From positions 1-51,069 of the forward strand of contig CAZJCK010000016.1 in assembly GCA_964544635.1 (NCBI GenBank): a stretch of 51,069 bases of DNA. The letters run 5' to 3'. Below, in pieces: positions 7,175 through 16,116 of this stretch. The translations under genes and the position numbers were made by a program. Origin of the DNA: CAZJCK01 sp964544635. Its GTDB lineage: Bacteria; Zixibacteria; MSB-5A5; GN15; FEB-12. Within the stretch, counting starts at the first letter, position 1, and each line of letters begins with the position of its first letter. Below the pieces are notes generated by a model. It had not been told where the DNA came from. It searched no databases and saw only the letters and a program-made list of their open reading frames with translations.

Positions 7175-9889
7175 TTAAAAGCTGTATTGAGCGCCCAGGC
7201 GAACGGTGCGCGGCGCGGAAAAGTTTTGCGGATCATGATCGTACAACCGGTCGGCGGTGCGCAACTGGTCGGCGTCGAGCGACAGTCCGGCACCGATGCT
7301 GTTACCGTCGGAATCCGCCTGGCCGGTCCGGGTGTACACGTTGAGAATATTGCGCCGGTTGAACAGGTTTTCGATCTCGGCGAAAATCGTGAACTTATCG
7401 GGCCCCATCTGGAAGTCCTTGTTCAGACGCACGTCGACCGTATAGCTGGCCGGCAGGCGGCTGGAGTTGCGGTCACCGATGCGGTTACCCTGTTCGTCGG
7501 TGCGGGTGTACGGTAATCCGGAACCGTAGCGTGCCACCATGCTCAAGCCCCAGTCGCCGGGGACGGGCATACCGTAGAGGTTGCCGCGCCAGTCGGCAGG
7601 AACGCGGAAATCGGCGATGGCGGTAATGGTATGGCGCTGATCGAAATCGAGCGGATATTCGGTCACCGGCGCCGTTTCGTTTTCCGGATCGGTCAGGTAG
7701 GTGTAGTACGGTTCCAGGGCGTCGGAGCCGTTGCCGGTGGCGATCATGTAGCCGTAAGAAATCGAGCCGGTCAGGTAACCGTCGGCACGCAGCTTTTCGA
7801 GCGACAGATCGAAGCCCTGCACCGAACCGTAGTCTTCGTTGGTAAACAGGGTAATGGAGCTGCCGGTCGGTCCGGCGGAACCGTAGTTACGGGTGGTAAC
7901 CAGTTCCTTGACGTCTTTATAGTAGGCGGTTGCATCGATACGCAGCGAGGAACCGACCAGGTGGTCGAGACCCAGTTCGTACGATACGGTCTGTTCCGGA
8001 TCGAGGTTGGGGTTGCCCAATAAGGGCAGGCCGGTGGATACATCACCCTGAAGGTTCAGGTACATGTACTGAAACCGGGGCGCCTGGTAGTAGACACCGT
8101 AGTTAAAGTGCATGACGCTCTTTTCGGAGATCGGGAAGGAGATACCGAAGCGGGGCGACAGGCGAGTTTTGGAATCGGCTTCTTCCCATGCGATGACGGT
8201 ATCTTCGGGGGTCGCGTTGTAGGAAATGTCGGCGTCGCGATAGTCGAGGCGTAGCCCGACATTAATAACGAACGACTTGTACTCCATCTTGTCCTGCAGG
8301 AAGAACGAGGCATTAAGCGGCGCGCTGCTGTATTTTTCGCCGTAGGGATTGTTGTTAAAGAACTGTTTGAAATCCCAGTCGAGCGAATACTTGCGCAGTT
8401 CGAGGCCGGCTTCGAGCTGGTGGGACTTGTTCACCTGGTTTATGAACGACAGCTTGGCGGCATTGTAGGCGGCTTCCCGACGGTGGTAAGTCGGATAGAA
8501 GTCGTCGCCGGAGGTAAAGCCGGTGGCTTCGAACGGGTCGGAGAAGTCGGGATTGTTGTGATAGTTGTCGTCGTCGATCGTTCCGTTGTAGTTACCGTTG
8601 GCGTCGACCGAATAGCCGGGCCACTGATTCCAGTAGAGGTCGTAGAGGTGTGGCGGGGCAGTCTTGGTCATGGTAGAGAACCGGTTGACGGTCATGGCAA
8701 TCATGCTTGCTTCGCTGAAGTAGTAGGTACCGGTCAGACCGACGAGATACGATTCTTTCCCGAATTTCGGCAGTCCGTCGAGATTGAAGTCGTAGCTGCG
8801 CCCGTTAACGTCACGGTGATTGTACACCCGGCCATCGGCTGAATGGAAGGTGACGTTGGACCGCAGCTTGAGCTGGTTGAGCGGGCGCATGGTCATTTTC
8901 AAGATGCCGGTATAGCCGATACCCCAGTCGTTGGGCAGCGACGAGACAGCGCGGCGATACTCACCGGCGCTGAAAAACGTCATCTTCTTCGGGTCGAAAC
9001 CGGGGAGCGGGCCGGAAAGATTGAAGGTAAGGCCGCGGTCACCGTGGCGGGTGATGCCGCCCCAGTCACCCCGGGTAACGTCGTAGGTGTGGGTGGCCGA
9101 CTCATACGTCTTTACCATACCGTGATACTCCGGGCCGCCTTCCCGGGTAACGGCGCTGACCACGCCGGAGAGGGCGTTCCCGTATTCGGCGGAATAACCA
9201 CCGGAGGTCAGCGACAGCTCTTCCAGAGCGTCGGGCATAATATGCAGGCCGCTGGTAGCCACGAACGGGTCCTCGATCGAGAAACCGTCGAGCGAATAGG
9301 CCAGCTGCCCGGAACGTCCGCCGCGCACGTGAATATCTTCATCGCGGTCGATGACCACGCCCGGGTAGTGGGAGAGGATGTTGCGGACGGAGATGACGTT
9401 GGGCAGGTTCTTGAGCCGTTCCGAGGTCAGGATAAGGCGCGAGGATGTCAGGTCGCGCTGGATGACCGGTTGCTCGGCGGTCACGATAACGTTTCGGCCG
9501 AGTTCAACAGCCTGCTCGGCCAGTTCAAAGTCGACCGGCGTGGTCAGGTCGATGAGCACGCGGACGTCGGACTTGGTGACGGTTTCGAAGCCGACCGTAC
9601 TTACGGTTACATTATAGGTACCGACCGGCAGGTCGATGATGAAGTACTCACCGTCGGTGTCGGTCTTGGTACCGATGTTAGTTCCGTTGACACGCACGGT
9701 GGCGCCGACGATTGGTTCGCCGGAGGTGGCGTCAACAACCGATCCCGATACTTTGCCCGAGGTGCCGGCGAAGGCGTTCGGGTTGCACAGCAGCACGAAG
9801 CCCAGGGCGACCAGACTCAGGCCGAGCCGCAGAATCGTGCGGTGTGTGATTCGGTCACAGTCGATACTACTTTTGATTAGCTGTGTCAT
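7175..9889 (-). CDS. TonB-dependent receptor with carboxypeptidase-regulatory-like N-terminal domain
   Basis: 904 residues from the ATG at 9889. This start puts a proper signal sequence (hydrophobic LGLSLVALGFVLLCNPNAFA, residues 22-41) at the N-terminus. The frame is open back to 10135, with another ATG at 9916, but those 82 extra residues do not look secreted. Residues 45-125 form a CarboxypepD_reg-like Ig domain (GSVVDATSGEPIVGATV ... GEYFIIDLPVGTYNVTVS). The plug follows (VIVTAEQ ... ISVRNILSHYPGV ... HVRGGRSGQLAYSLDG ... GGYSAEYGNALSGVVS), then a 22-strand-type barrel ending in Phe (RLGAQYSF). Such SusC/OAR-like receptors import or export large ligands with TonB energy. No substrate can be named. 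The leader carries a small hairpin (AGAGCC / GGCTCT, 9921-9940) just before the alternative ATG. Confidence 0.85.
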   Translation of the reverse strand: MTQLIKSSIDCDRITHRTILRLGLSLVALGFVLLCNPNAFAGTSGKVSGSVVDATSGEPIVGATVRVNGTNIGTKTDTDGEYFIIDLPVGTYNVTVSTVGFETVTKSDVRVLIDLTTPVDFELAEQAVELGRNVIVTAEQPVIQRDLTSSRLILTSERLKNLPNVISVRNILSHYPGVVIDRDEDIHVRGGRSGQLAYSLDGFSIEDPFVATSGLHIMPDALEELSLTSGGYSAEYGNALSGVVSAVTREGGPEYHGMVKTYESATHTYDVTRGDWGGITRHGDRGLTFNLSGPLPGFDPKKMTFFSAGEYRRAVSSLPNDWGIGYTGILKMTMRPLNQLKLRSNVTFHSADGRVYNHRDVNGRSYDFNLDGLPKFGKESYLVGLTGTYYFSEASMIAMTVNRFSTMTKTAPPHLYDLYWNQWPGYSVDANGNYNGTIDDDNYHNNPDFSDPFEATGFTSGDDFYPTYHRREAAYNAAKLSFINQVNKSHQLEAGLELRKYSLDWDFKQFFNNNPYGEKYSSAPLNASFFLQDKMEYKSFVINVGLRLDYRDADISYNATPEDTVIAWEEADSKTRLSPRFGISFPISEKSVMHFNYGVYYQAPRFQYMYLNLQGDVSTGLPLLGNPNLDPEQTVSYELGLDHLVGSSLRIDATAYYKDVKELVTTRNYGSAGPTGSSITLFTNEDYGSVQGFDLSLEKLRADGYLTGSISYGYMIATGNGSDALEPYYTYLTDPENETAPVTEYPLDFDQRHTITAIADFRVPADWRGNLYGMPVPGDWGLSMVARYGSGLPYTRTDEQGNRIGDRNSSRLPASYTVDVRLNKDFQMGPDKFTIFAEIENLFNRRNILNVYTRTGQADSDGNSIGAGLSLDADQLRTADRLYDHDPQNFSAPRTVRLGAQYSF

Positions 9890-10063
9890 ACGGGCTTCAC
9901 AGGCTATGGGTTGCATAATCAGAGCCTGAGTCGGGGCTCTGCTTAATCCGGGTATCGGCGCGGCTGGAATTTTCTTTATGCCTTGAGTGGATAAAAAATC
10001 GGTGGCTCCGGGGGCTTGTGAATCGTCAAGAAATGGCGTGACAGACCGATAGAGACAGTATCG

Positions 10064-10077
10064 AAGTATGCATACTT
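10064..10077. promoter_or_regulatory. 14-bp perfect palindrome in the divergent promoter region
   Basis: AAGTATGCATACTT is its own reverse complement. It lies in the 248-base region between the divergent TonB-receptor operon and the signalling operon, 61 bases before the TTG start at 10138. A small hairpin (CCGCC TTGT GGCGG, 10080-10093) follows. It could be an operator for either operon; there is no direct evidence. Confidence 0.35.
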
Positions 10078-10137
10078 TGCCGCCTTGTGGCGGAACCAGG
10101 CGGGCTGTTACCTGCCACCAAGTGAATTGGATCAAGA

Positions 10138-11103
10138 TTGAGCTACTGCACGCTAATCACCATTCTTGTAACCGTCTGTATTGCATTCGGTTTACCGGTG
10201 ACACTCGAGGCCAGGCCGGGTGACGGCGAGGCCACGGTTGTGGTCCTGTGCGGCGATTCGCTGTTGTCTACCCGCCGGGCCCGCGACGGAGCGCTGCGGA
10301 TAATCGAGCGACAGTATCCGGAGGTCCATTTTCACGAATTTCTCGTCTCCCCCCACCCTCTTGACGCCGTAGAGCTGGTCGATTCGGTCACGGCAAGCAA
10401 GCCGGATATCATCCTGACAATCGGCTCAGCGGCCACGGCCGTGGCGCAATCGTCGTTCCCGGATATTCCGACGATCTTTGCGGCGGTGATGTATCCGGAG
10501 CTGGCCGGATTCGCCAGGTCGTCGACCCAGCCTGCGGATAACATCACCGGGGCATCGCTCAACATCCCGGAACATGTCCAGTTTACCTATTTTAAGCAGA
10601 TTGTCCCGGAACTGGCGAAAATCGGTGTCCTCTACACCGATCACACCGCCAGTTTGATACCGTCGGCACGGGTGGTTGCCGAACAACAGGGACTGACGCT
10701 GGTACCGGTGCGAGTGGAGTCGGCGCGAGACTTACCGTCCGCCCTGGACAGCCTGGCCAATGTCGCGGACGGCATCTGGTCGGTAGCCGACCCGGAACTC
10801 TTCACACCGCAGTCGACCCGATACATACTGCTCAATACGCTGCGCCGGGGGATTCCGTTCATGGGCTTCTCCCGCAACGTGGTGGAATCGGGCGCCCTGT
10901 TCGCCCTCGACTTCGACTACAAGGCCGTCGGCATGCAGGCGGGCAAGATTGCCTGCAGCGTGCTGGACGGAAAGGACCCGTCAGCGATCATGGTGACGTC
11001 GGCCGACATTATCTGGTTCCATTACAATGAACGGACCGCTGAGCATCTCGACATCACCATTCCGGAAGCCATGGTGGCGGTGGCCAAGGAGGTGTACCGA
11101 TGA
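10138..11103 (+). CDS. ABC-type substrate-binding protein (PF04392-like), sensor partner of a kinase
   Basis: 321 residues from a TTG start; the N-terminus is a signal peptide (TLITILVTVCIAFGLPVTLEA). The fold is a periplasmic-binding-protein type I like that of the ABC_sub_bind/YtrB-XylF-like family: VVVLCGDSLLSTRRARDGAL, DIILTIGSAATAVAQ, IPTIFAAVMYPE, NITGASLNIP and IGVLYTDHTASLIPSA. There is no lipobox and no ABC permease or ATPase next door. Instead its stop overlaps the start of a membrane histidine kinase (ATGA at 11100-11103), so the two are translationally coupled. Known kinases use such binding proteins as periplasmic ligand sensors, so I infer that this protein feeds ligand information to the kinase. 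The ligand is unknown. Confidence 0.75.
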   Translation: MSYCTLITILVTVCIAFGLPVTLEARPGDGEATVVVLCGDSLLSTRRARDGALRIIERQYPEVHFHEFLVSPHPLDAVELVDSVTASKPDIILTIGSAATAVAQSSFPDIPTIFAAVMYPELAGFARSSTQPADNITGASLNIPEHVQFTYFKQIVPELAKIGVLYTDHTASLIPSARVVAEQQGLTLVPVRVESARDLPSALDSLANVADGIWSVADPELFTPQSTRYILLNTLRRGIPFMGFSRNVVESGALFALDFDYKAVGMQAGKIACSVLDGKDPSAIMVTSADIIWFHYNERTAEHLDITIPEAMVAVAKEVYR

Positions 11104-12782
11104 TGCGTCGCCTCCGCCAGATACTCGACGATATCGATATGCGGACGAAGTTCACGCTGCCGCTGTCGCTGCTGTTCATGATCGCCATCTCGGCCATCTC
11201 GGTGTACCTGATCGACCGTCAGGCCGATGCCTATCGTCGCGAGTTGACGACCAGCGGCGAAACCCTCAGCCGTATCCTGGCCCTGCAGGCCGAAGGCGGC
11301 GTGCTGTTTGAATCGCGGTATGAACTCGAACACCTGCTGGCCCAGCTGGAGTCGTTCGCTGATGTCCGTTTTGCACGAGTGACCAACGAAAGTGGTGAAA
11401 CGCTGGCCGAGTACGGTACGTGGCAGGACGACAGTATCACGGTCGTAAAAACGATCAGGGAGGAGAAAGAGATCAGCTGCGTTGTCCGCCAGGTCCGGAA
11501 CAAGGCAGGCGAAGAATTTGTCGTCTTCCAGCACGGTATTTACACGCGGAAGGCAACGCTGGGGCGGGAGCACCTGGGTGTTACCGGCAACCTGTCGGGC
11601 GGCATTGTGCGCAAGCAGGAGACCGAGGAGATCGGGCGGATGATGCTGATGGTGTCGCTGGATTCGGTCAATCAGTCGATCACGGCGGCGATACGCACGG
11701 CGATAATCGCGGCGCTTTTGGTAATGGCGCTGACAATTCTTTTGGTAGCATCGTTCGTGCGCGCGGTGACGCGGCCGATTATGACGCTGGTGAATGTAAC
11801 GGCCAGTGTCAGCCGGGGTGACCTGTCGCAGCGAGTGGCGATCCAGCAGAAGGATGAGATCGGACGGCTGGCGTCGACGTTCAACGAAATGATTGCCTCG
11901 CTGGAAGCGTCGCGAAACGAAATCGAAGAGTACAACCGGACGCTGGAGCAGAAAATCATAGAGCGGACACGCGAGCTTGAAGAAGCGCAGGCGCAGTTGA
12001 TCCAATCGGAGAAGCTGGGCGCGATCGGCCAGTTGGCGGCGGGCGTGGCGCATGAACTGAACAACCCGCTGGGAGGTATTCTCGGCTATGCGCAGTTCTC
12101 GCTGGAGAAAATGAAAAAGCTGTCGGACGGCCGCCTCGACGATAACGACCGCGAAAAGTTCCTGCGGTACCTGTCGGATATTGAAACGCAGGCGCGCCGG
12201 TGCAAGGCGATCGTGCAGAACCTCCTGAAGTTCTCGCGGGCGTCACGAACGACCGAGTTCGAGGATCTTGATATAAATAGCGTGCTGGAAGAGACGGCGT
12301 CGTTCGTCGAGCACCAGTTCGAGATGAACCGTCTGCGCCTCAAACTGGACCTGGATGGCGAGCTGCCGTTGGTGCCGGGTAACGCCGGCCAGTTGCAGCA
12401 GGTATTCACGAACCTGTTGATCAACGCCATGCATGCCTCGCCGAAAGATACCGAGATCATCATCCGGACACGGTTCTCCCCTGCCGTGGGCGAGTTCGGC
12501 GGGGCGGTGGAACTGCAATTTATCGACCAGGGGCACGGCATACCGCCCGAGCTGGTCAAAAAGATCTTCGAACCGTTCTTTACGACCAAAGAGGTCGGCA
12601 AGGGCACCGGGCTGGGCCTGAGTGTCAGCTACGGCATTATTCGTGATCATGGCGGTGAGATCAAAGTCGATTCCGACCCCGGCAAAGGCACCACATTTAC
12701 TCTTTACCTCCCCCTTCAGAAAGAGACGCCTCCCTCCGATACTCAAGACAGAGACACTGAAGTTCCGCAGACTCGACAGTAA
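11100..12782 (+). CDS. Membrane sensor histidine kinase with HAMP domain
   Basis: 560 residues. Transmembrane segment 1 (about 18-38), a periplasmic region of about 160 residues (40-198), transmembrane segment 2 (about 199-220), HAMP (221-275, with PIMTLVNVTASVSRGDLSQRV), a coiled coil (275-305), then the H-box AAGVAHELNNPLGGILGY with phospho-acceptor His318. The ATPase domain follows with N-box (QVFTNLLINAMHAS, about 434-447), G1 (DQGHGI), F (FEPFFTTK) and G2 (GKGTGLGLS). All catalytic motifs are intact. The start overlaps the stop of the binding protein, and the first receiver gene follows after 8 bases. It probably detects a periplasmic signal, directly or through the binding protein, and phosphorylates the receivers encoded downstream. 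Confidence 0.88.
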   Translation: MMRRLRQILDDIDMRTKFTLPLSLLFMIAISAISVYLIDRQADAYRRELTTSGETLSRILALQAEGGVLFESRYELEHLLAQLESFADVRFARVTNESGETLAEYGTWQDDSITVVKTIREEKEISCVVRQVRNKAGEEFVVFQHGIYTRKATLGREHLGVTGNLSGGIVRKQETEEIGRMMLMVSLDSVNQSITAAIRTAIIAALLVMALTILLVASFVRAVTRPIMTLVNVTASVSRGDLSQRVAIQQKDEIGRLASTFNEMIASLEASRNEIEEYNRTLEQKIIERTRELEEAQAQLIQSEKLGAIGQLAAGVAHELNNPLGGILGYAQFSLEKMKKLSDGRLDDNDREKFLRYLSDIETQARRCKAIVQNLLKFSRASRTTEFEDLDINSVLEETASFVEHQFEMNRLRLKLDLDGELPLVPGNAGQLQQVFTNLLINAMHASPKDTEIIIRTRFSPAVGEFGGAVELQFIDQGHGIPPELVKKIFEPFFTTKEVGKGTGLGLSVSYGIIRDHGGEIKVDSDPGKGTTFTLYLPLQKETPPSDTQDRDTEVPQTRQ

Positions 12783-12790
12783 GGTACCGG

Positions 12791-13168
12791 ATGGACCTGG
12801 AGCACCGTAAATCAATCCTGGTGGTCGATGATGAATCGATCATCCGCGATTTTCTCACCGAAGTGCTCGGCGACGATTATGTCATTACGACCGCCGAGGA
12901 CGGTGATGAGGCGATCGACTGCATGAAGAAGCGCCGATTTGACCTGGTCATCACCGACCTGAAGATGCCCCGGGTACCGGGCGAAGAGGTTGTCCGGTTC
13001 GCCCGCGAGTCGAATCCGAATTCGCCGGTGATCATCATCTCCGGGTATTCGAGTTTGTACACGGTAAGTCAGTCGGTGAGTCACGGGGCGAGTGCGTTCC
13101 TGGCTAAACCGTTCAGTATCAAGCAGCTGCTCGACGCCGTTGAGCAGAGTTTGTCAACGCGGGGGTAA
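12791..13168 (+). CDS. Single-domain response regulator (receiver)
   Basis: 125 residues, a complete CheY-like receiver with no output domain. The acidic pair is Asp13-Asp14 (LVVDDES), the phospho-acceptor is Asp56 (VITDLKMP), the switch Ser84 (IIISGYSS) and the conserved Lys106 (LAKPF). Every residue needed for phosphorylation is present. It follows the kinase by 8 bases and precedes a second receiver by 6, so it is in the same operon. With no DNA-binding or enzymatic domain, it must act by protein contact or as a phosphorelay intermediate. Confidence 0.88.
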   Translation: MDLEHRKSILVVDDESIIRDFLTEVLGDDYVITTAEDGDEAIDCMKKRRFDLVITDLKMPRVPGEEVVRFARESNPNSPVIIISGYSSLYTVSQSVSHGASAFLAKPFSIKQLLDAVEQSLSTRG

Positions 13169-13174
13169 ACAACG

Positions 13175-13558
13175 ATGGCTCGTATACTGGTGATAGACGA
13201 TTGCGAAGTAATCCGAAGTCTGCTCAAGGACTTTTTCTCGGAGCGCGGCTATGATGTTGATGTCGCGCCGACCGCCCCGGAAGGTGAGAAACTGGCCTGC
13301 GAGCAGGATTATGATGCCGTCATTTGTGACACTCACCTGGCCGGTCACAGCGGCACCGAGCTGGTAGCTCGCCTGTCGCAACAGAAACCCAGCCTGCCGA
13401 TAATCATGACCAACTCGATGGCGGAGCAAAAGTCCAATGCGGCGGAAGAAGCCGGGGCCATGGCCTGCCTGCACAAGCCGTTTGAACTCGACCAGATGGG
13501 GGCGCTCGTCAGTTCCGTGATGAAAAAGAACCTGCATCATGAGCGAAACAAGTCCTAA
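13175..13558 (+). CDS. Second single-domain response regulator
   Basis: 127 residues: receiver with Asp8-Asp9 (LVIDDCE), phospho-acceptor Asp52 (VICDTHLAG) and Lys101 (LHKPF). The switch Ser/Thr is in IIMTNSM, so phosphorylation is plausible. The usual MPxxxG loop after the phospho-Asp is replaced by HLAGHSG. The last 20 bases overlap the start of the hybrid kinase, and the tail is basic (KKNLHHERNKS). It differs enough from the receiver before it to suggest a separate partner. Confidence 0.85.
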   Translation: MARILVIDDCEVIRSLLKDFFSERGYDVDVAPTAPEGEKLACEQDYDAVICDTHLAGHSGTELVARLSQQKPSLPIIMTNSMAEQKSNAAEEAGAMACLHKPFELDQMGALVSSVMKKNLHHERNKS

Positions 13559-15239
13559 AGCAGCCCGCCTGCTGGTCGTTGACGATGAAGATATTGTCGT
13601 CTCGCTGGTCCGCGACGCCCTGGAAGAAGACGGCCTGGCGGTGCAGACGGCCGGATCGGGCAGCGAAGCACTCTCCATACTGCGTGAATCACGTTTCGAT
13701 CTGATTATTTCTGATATCCGCATGCCCCACATGGACGGCATCGAGCTGGTCAAGAAGGCACAGGAAATTCATCCCAACATCGGTATCATCTTCATGACCG
13801 GGTACGCCAACCTGCAGACGGCCAAGGACGCCATGAAGCAGGGGGCGTTCGACTATATCATGAAACCGTTCGAGTTGACCGAGATCAGACAGGCTGTCTG
13901 CAATGCCCTGGCCAGGCAAGCCGAGGTGCAGGAGCACCAGTCGGAAACACAGCTCGAGCGGGTATCGAGCCTCAGCCAGCTGCTGGTGGCGGCGGGCGAT
14001 CGTGAGTCGCTCCTCGATGCCTCGGTCCAGTATGCCATGATGCAGTGCGGCGTCGACTGCGGCACCATCGTCTACTGGGGACCGGAGCGAACCGAGATCA
14101 ACGTAGTCAATGCCGAGCACGGTCATATCAAGCATGACCGGATCGTCTGTCCCGATTGCCTGAAATATCTTGACACCACCAGTTTCGCGTCGCTGTTGGA
14201 GCCGCGGTACGTGGACTCGCTGTATCCACAGAACGGCGACGCCTGCCCGGAGCCGTTGCGACGGATACCGTCGTGGGTTGACGAGAGTACGGTCATGGCG
14301 GCAGTCGCCCTGGCGAGCGGCAGCCAGGAATACGGTTTGTTACTCCTCGGGCCGTTCACCGAAGAATCAAAACTGAAAACGGCGGACCTCAAGCTTCTCG
14401 GGATCACGGCAGCGCAACTGGCGATTTCGCTGGAGAATGTGCGCCTGCTTGAAGAGACGCGACGGGCGTACGGCCGCCTGAAAGAGTTGCAGGACGAAAC
14501 GATTCAGCTCGAGAAGATGGCGACGCGAGGGGAAATGTCGGCTGAAATCGGCCACGAATTGAATAACTTTTTGGGTGTGGTGGCGGGCAACCTGTCGATG
14601 CTCGATCACAAGTTGCAGAAGGGGCAGCATGATTCGCTGGAGAAGCATCTGGCGGCGACGATTGATACGGTTGAAAAGATCAAGCAATTCACGGCCAACC
14701 TGATGGACCTCACGCCCATTGCGTCGAAGAAGGAAGTCCTCGATTTCGACAAGTTGCTGGCGGAAGTGGTCGACTACCTGCGTCCGCAGAAACGTTTCCG
14801 CGGCGTGAAAATCGAACTGCAGTCGAAGGGCGAACAGATTCCGTTCGAGTGCGACAGCACGCATATCCAGCAGTTGTTGTACAACCTGTTCAATAACGCC
14901 GCCGATGCCACGGTGGAATCGAAGACGCGGTCGATCACGGTACAGATCGTGAAAACGTCGGAGGAACGGTTTACCTTCGCGATTTCCGATACCGGTGTCG
15001 GGATCGATCCGGACAAGCTGTCGAAGGCGTTCAACGAACGTTTCACGACCAAGAAGCATGGTCATGGCTTCGGGCTGGTGGTGTGCAAGCGCATTATCGA
15101 GAGCCACGGCGGCGAACTGCAGGTAACGTCGGAGCCGGGGCTCGGCACCACGATCACGATTGACTTCCCAATGGTCCGGGAAACGACCGAGGACCGCACC
15201 CCTACCTCGAAAATTAAGATAGTCAGTCCGACTAACTGA
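13539..15239 (+). CDS. Soluble hybrid: receiver - GAF-like - histidine kinase
   Basis: 566 residues without membrane segments. The receiver is at 8-125 (Asp15-Asp16, phospho-Asp59 in IISDIRMP, Lys109 in MKPFE). A GAF-like domain follows (about 135-300) with four cysteines (C170, C174, and CPDC at 204-207), which could bind metal or sense redox. The kinase core has the H-box GEMSAEIGHELNNFLG with His339, N-box QLLYNLFNNAADAT, G1 SDTGVGID and G2 KKHGHGFGL. The receiver comes first, so the protein may be a response regulator whose output is a kinase: phosphorylation by the upstream kinase could gate its activity. The catalytic half is clearly related to the kinase at 47268-49085. Its last 8 bases overlap the convergent acpS. 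Confidence 0.85.
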   Translation: MSETSPKAARLLVVDDEDIVVSLVRDALEEDGLAVQTAGSGSEALSILRESRFDLIISDIRMPHMDGIELVKKAQEIHPNIGIIFMTGYANLQTAKDAMKQGAFDYIMKPFELTEIRQAVCNALARQAEVQEHQSETQLERVSSLSQLLVAAGDRESLLDASVQYAMMQCGVDCGTIVYWGPERTEINVVNAEHGHIKHDRIVCPDCLKYLDTTSFASLLEPRYVDSLYPQNGDACPEPLRRIPSWVDESTVMAAVALASGSQEYGLLLLGPFTEESKLKTADLKLLGITAAQLAISLENVRLLEETRRAYGRLKELQDETIQLEKMATRGEMSAEIGHELNNFLGVVAGNLSMLDHKLQKGQHDSLEKHLAATIDTVEKIKQFTANLMDLTPIASKKEVLDFDKLLAEVVDYLRPQKRFRGVKIELQSKGEQIPFECDSTHIQQLLYNLFNNAADATVESKTRSITVQIVKTSEERFTFAISDTGVGIDPDKLSKAFNERFTTKKHGHGFGLVVCKRIIESHGGELQVTSEPGLGTTITIDFPMVRETTEDRTPTSKIKIVSPTN

Positions 15240-15609
15240 TATCGTCGGTGAAGATGGCGACGGCAGCGGCGTGGGTCCGTTCGTGGCTTATCGATACCAG
15301 GCATTTCACGGTCGGCAGGGCGGTGATGATCTTGTCGGAGAACCGGACATATGGTTGTCCGGAGGCGTCGTTGAGGATCTGCATGTCGGCCCAGGCGGGG
15401 CGGCGTTCGAGCCACTTACCGAGGCCTTTGACGATCGCTTCTTTAGCGGCAAAGCGCCCGGCGATGAACAACTCCGGCTGTTTGTTGTCAGCCACCAGGG
15501 CCAGCTCTTCCCTGCCCAGGAGACGGTTGAGCATGCGGGTATGGTGGCGGTCGTACAGTTTGCGGATACGTTCGATTTCGACCAGGTCAAGGCCGACTGC
15601 ATGGATCAT
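15232..15609 (-). CDS. acpS: Holo-[acyl-carrier-protein] synthase
   Basis: 125 residues, normal for AcpS, which moves 4'-phosphopantetheine from CoA to the Ser of apo-acyl carrier protein in the cytoplasm. The N-terminus MIHAVGLDLVEIERIRKL (Mg-binding Asp8) and the helix FIAGRFAAKEAIVKGLG, with the second acidic ligand Glu, are the two family signatures; LVSISHERTHAAAVAI completes the fold. The start is ATG at 15609, with AGGAA about 10 bases upstream. The frame is open further, to 15774, but those extra 55 residues are not part of the family. It overlaps the hybrid kinase gene tail to tail by 8 bases. Confidence 0.92.
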   Translation of the reverse strand: MIHAVGLDLVEIERIRKLYDRHHTRMLNRLLGREELALVADNKQPELFIAGRFAAKEAIVKGLGKWLERRPAWADMQILNDASGQPYVRFSDKIITALPTVKCLVSISHERTHAAAVAIFTDDIS

Positions 15610-15931
15610 GTTGGCATTCCTGACATCGGGTAAGCCGATAGCATTCAAGTAGTTGAAATCGATTCGGACGATTCTTTGATTATTATGTTGCTGAAATATC
15701 GGTTGGCGCGTAGAATAAGTCCACAAGAGATTAAAGATTACGGCGCAGAGAGGCCGGATTAAAATCTCTAACAAGATACTGATGAAGGTCGTCTCTCAGT
15801 ACGCTGCACCCACGCCGTGACCTGCTTATGCAGTAGCGAAGGTTAGATGCGTCGAGTGACTGTGAAAACCCTTTACCTTACTTTATTGTAGGGATCATCA
15901 ATCCTTTCCTCTCTCGCCATTAAATATTGAG

Positions 15932-15962
15932 CCGCCCTGTTGTGATGCAGGGCGGTTTCTTT
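15932..15962 (+). terminator. Intrinsic terminator with no gene in front of it
   Basis: Stem CCGCCCTG, 8-base loop, stem CAGGGCGG, then TTTCTTT. On the plus strand nothing coding lies between acpS (minus strand, starts at 15609) and this hairpin, so it either ends a small untranslated RNA or is a stray element. The rest of 15610-16322 holds no convincing gene: 15610-15931 is unassigned and 16011-16116 is a repeat copy. Confidence 0.7.
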
Positions 15963-16010
15963 GTGGGGTTCGAGCGGGGTTCGAGCGGACTTCGGCGAAA
16001 GCCCCTCACC

Positions 16011-16116
16011 CATGTCATCCCCGGCCGGAGTCCGGCGAAGGCCGGACGCAGAGCCGCCTGCCCCGGGGCTTGAACCGGGGGGATCCATCTTCAAGTACCC
16101 ACCGCGCGAAGCGCCC
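16011..16116. repeat. Dispersed palindromic repeat, copy 1
   Basis: Begins CATGTCATCC, contains the inverted pair TCCGGCGAAGGCCGGA, and goes on through GCAGAGCCGCCTGCCCC, a CCCCGG...CCGGGG pair and GGATCCATCTTCAAGTA to the module CCCACCGCGCGAAGCGCCC (16098-16116). Nearly the same block occurs at 17481-17583 and, degraded, at 21353-21434. Confidence 0.8.

Noticed and set aside
9890..10137. Riboswitch in the leader of the TonB receptor
   Set aside because: Only short stems were found (9921-9940, 10080-10093). None of the conserved cores of cobalamin, TPP or c-di-GMP riboswitches could be recognised.
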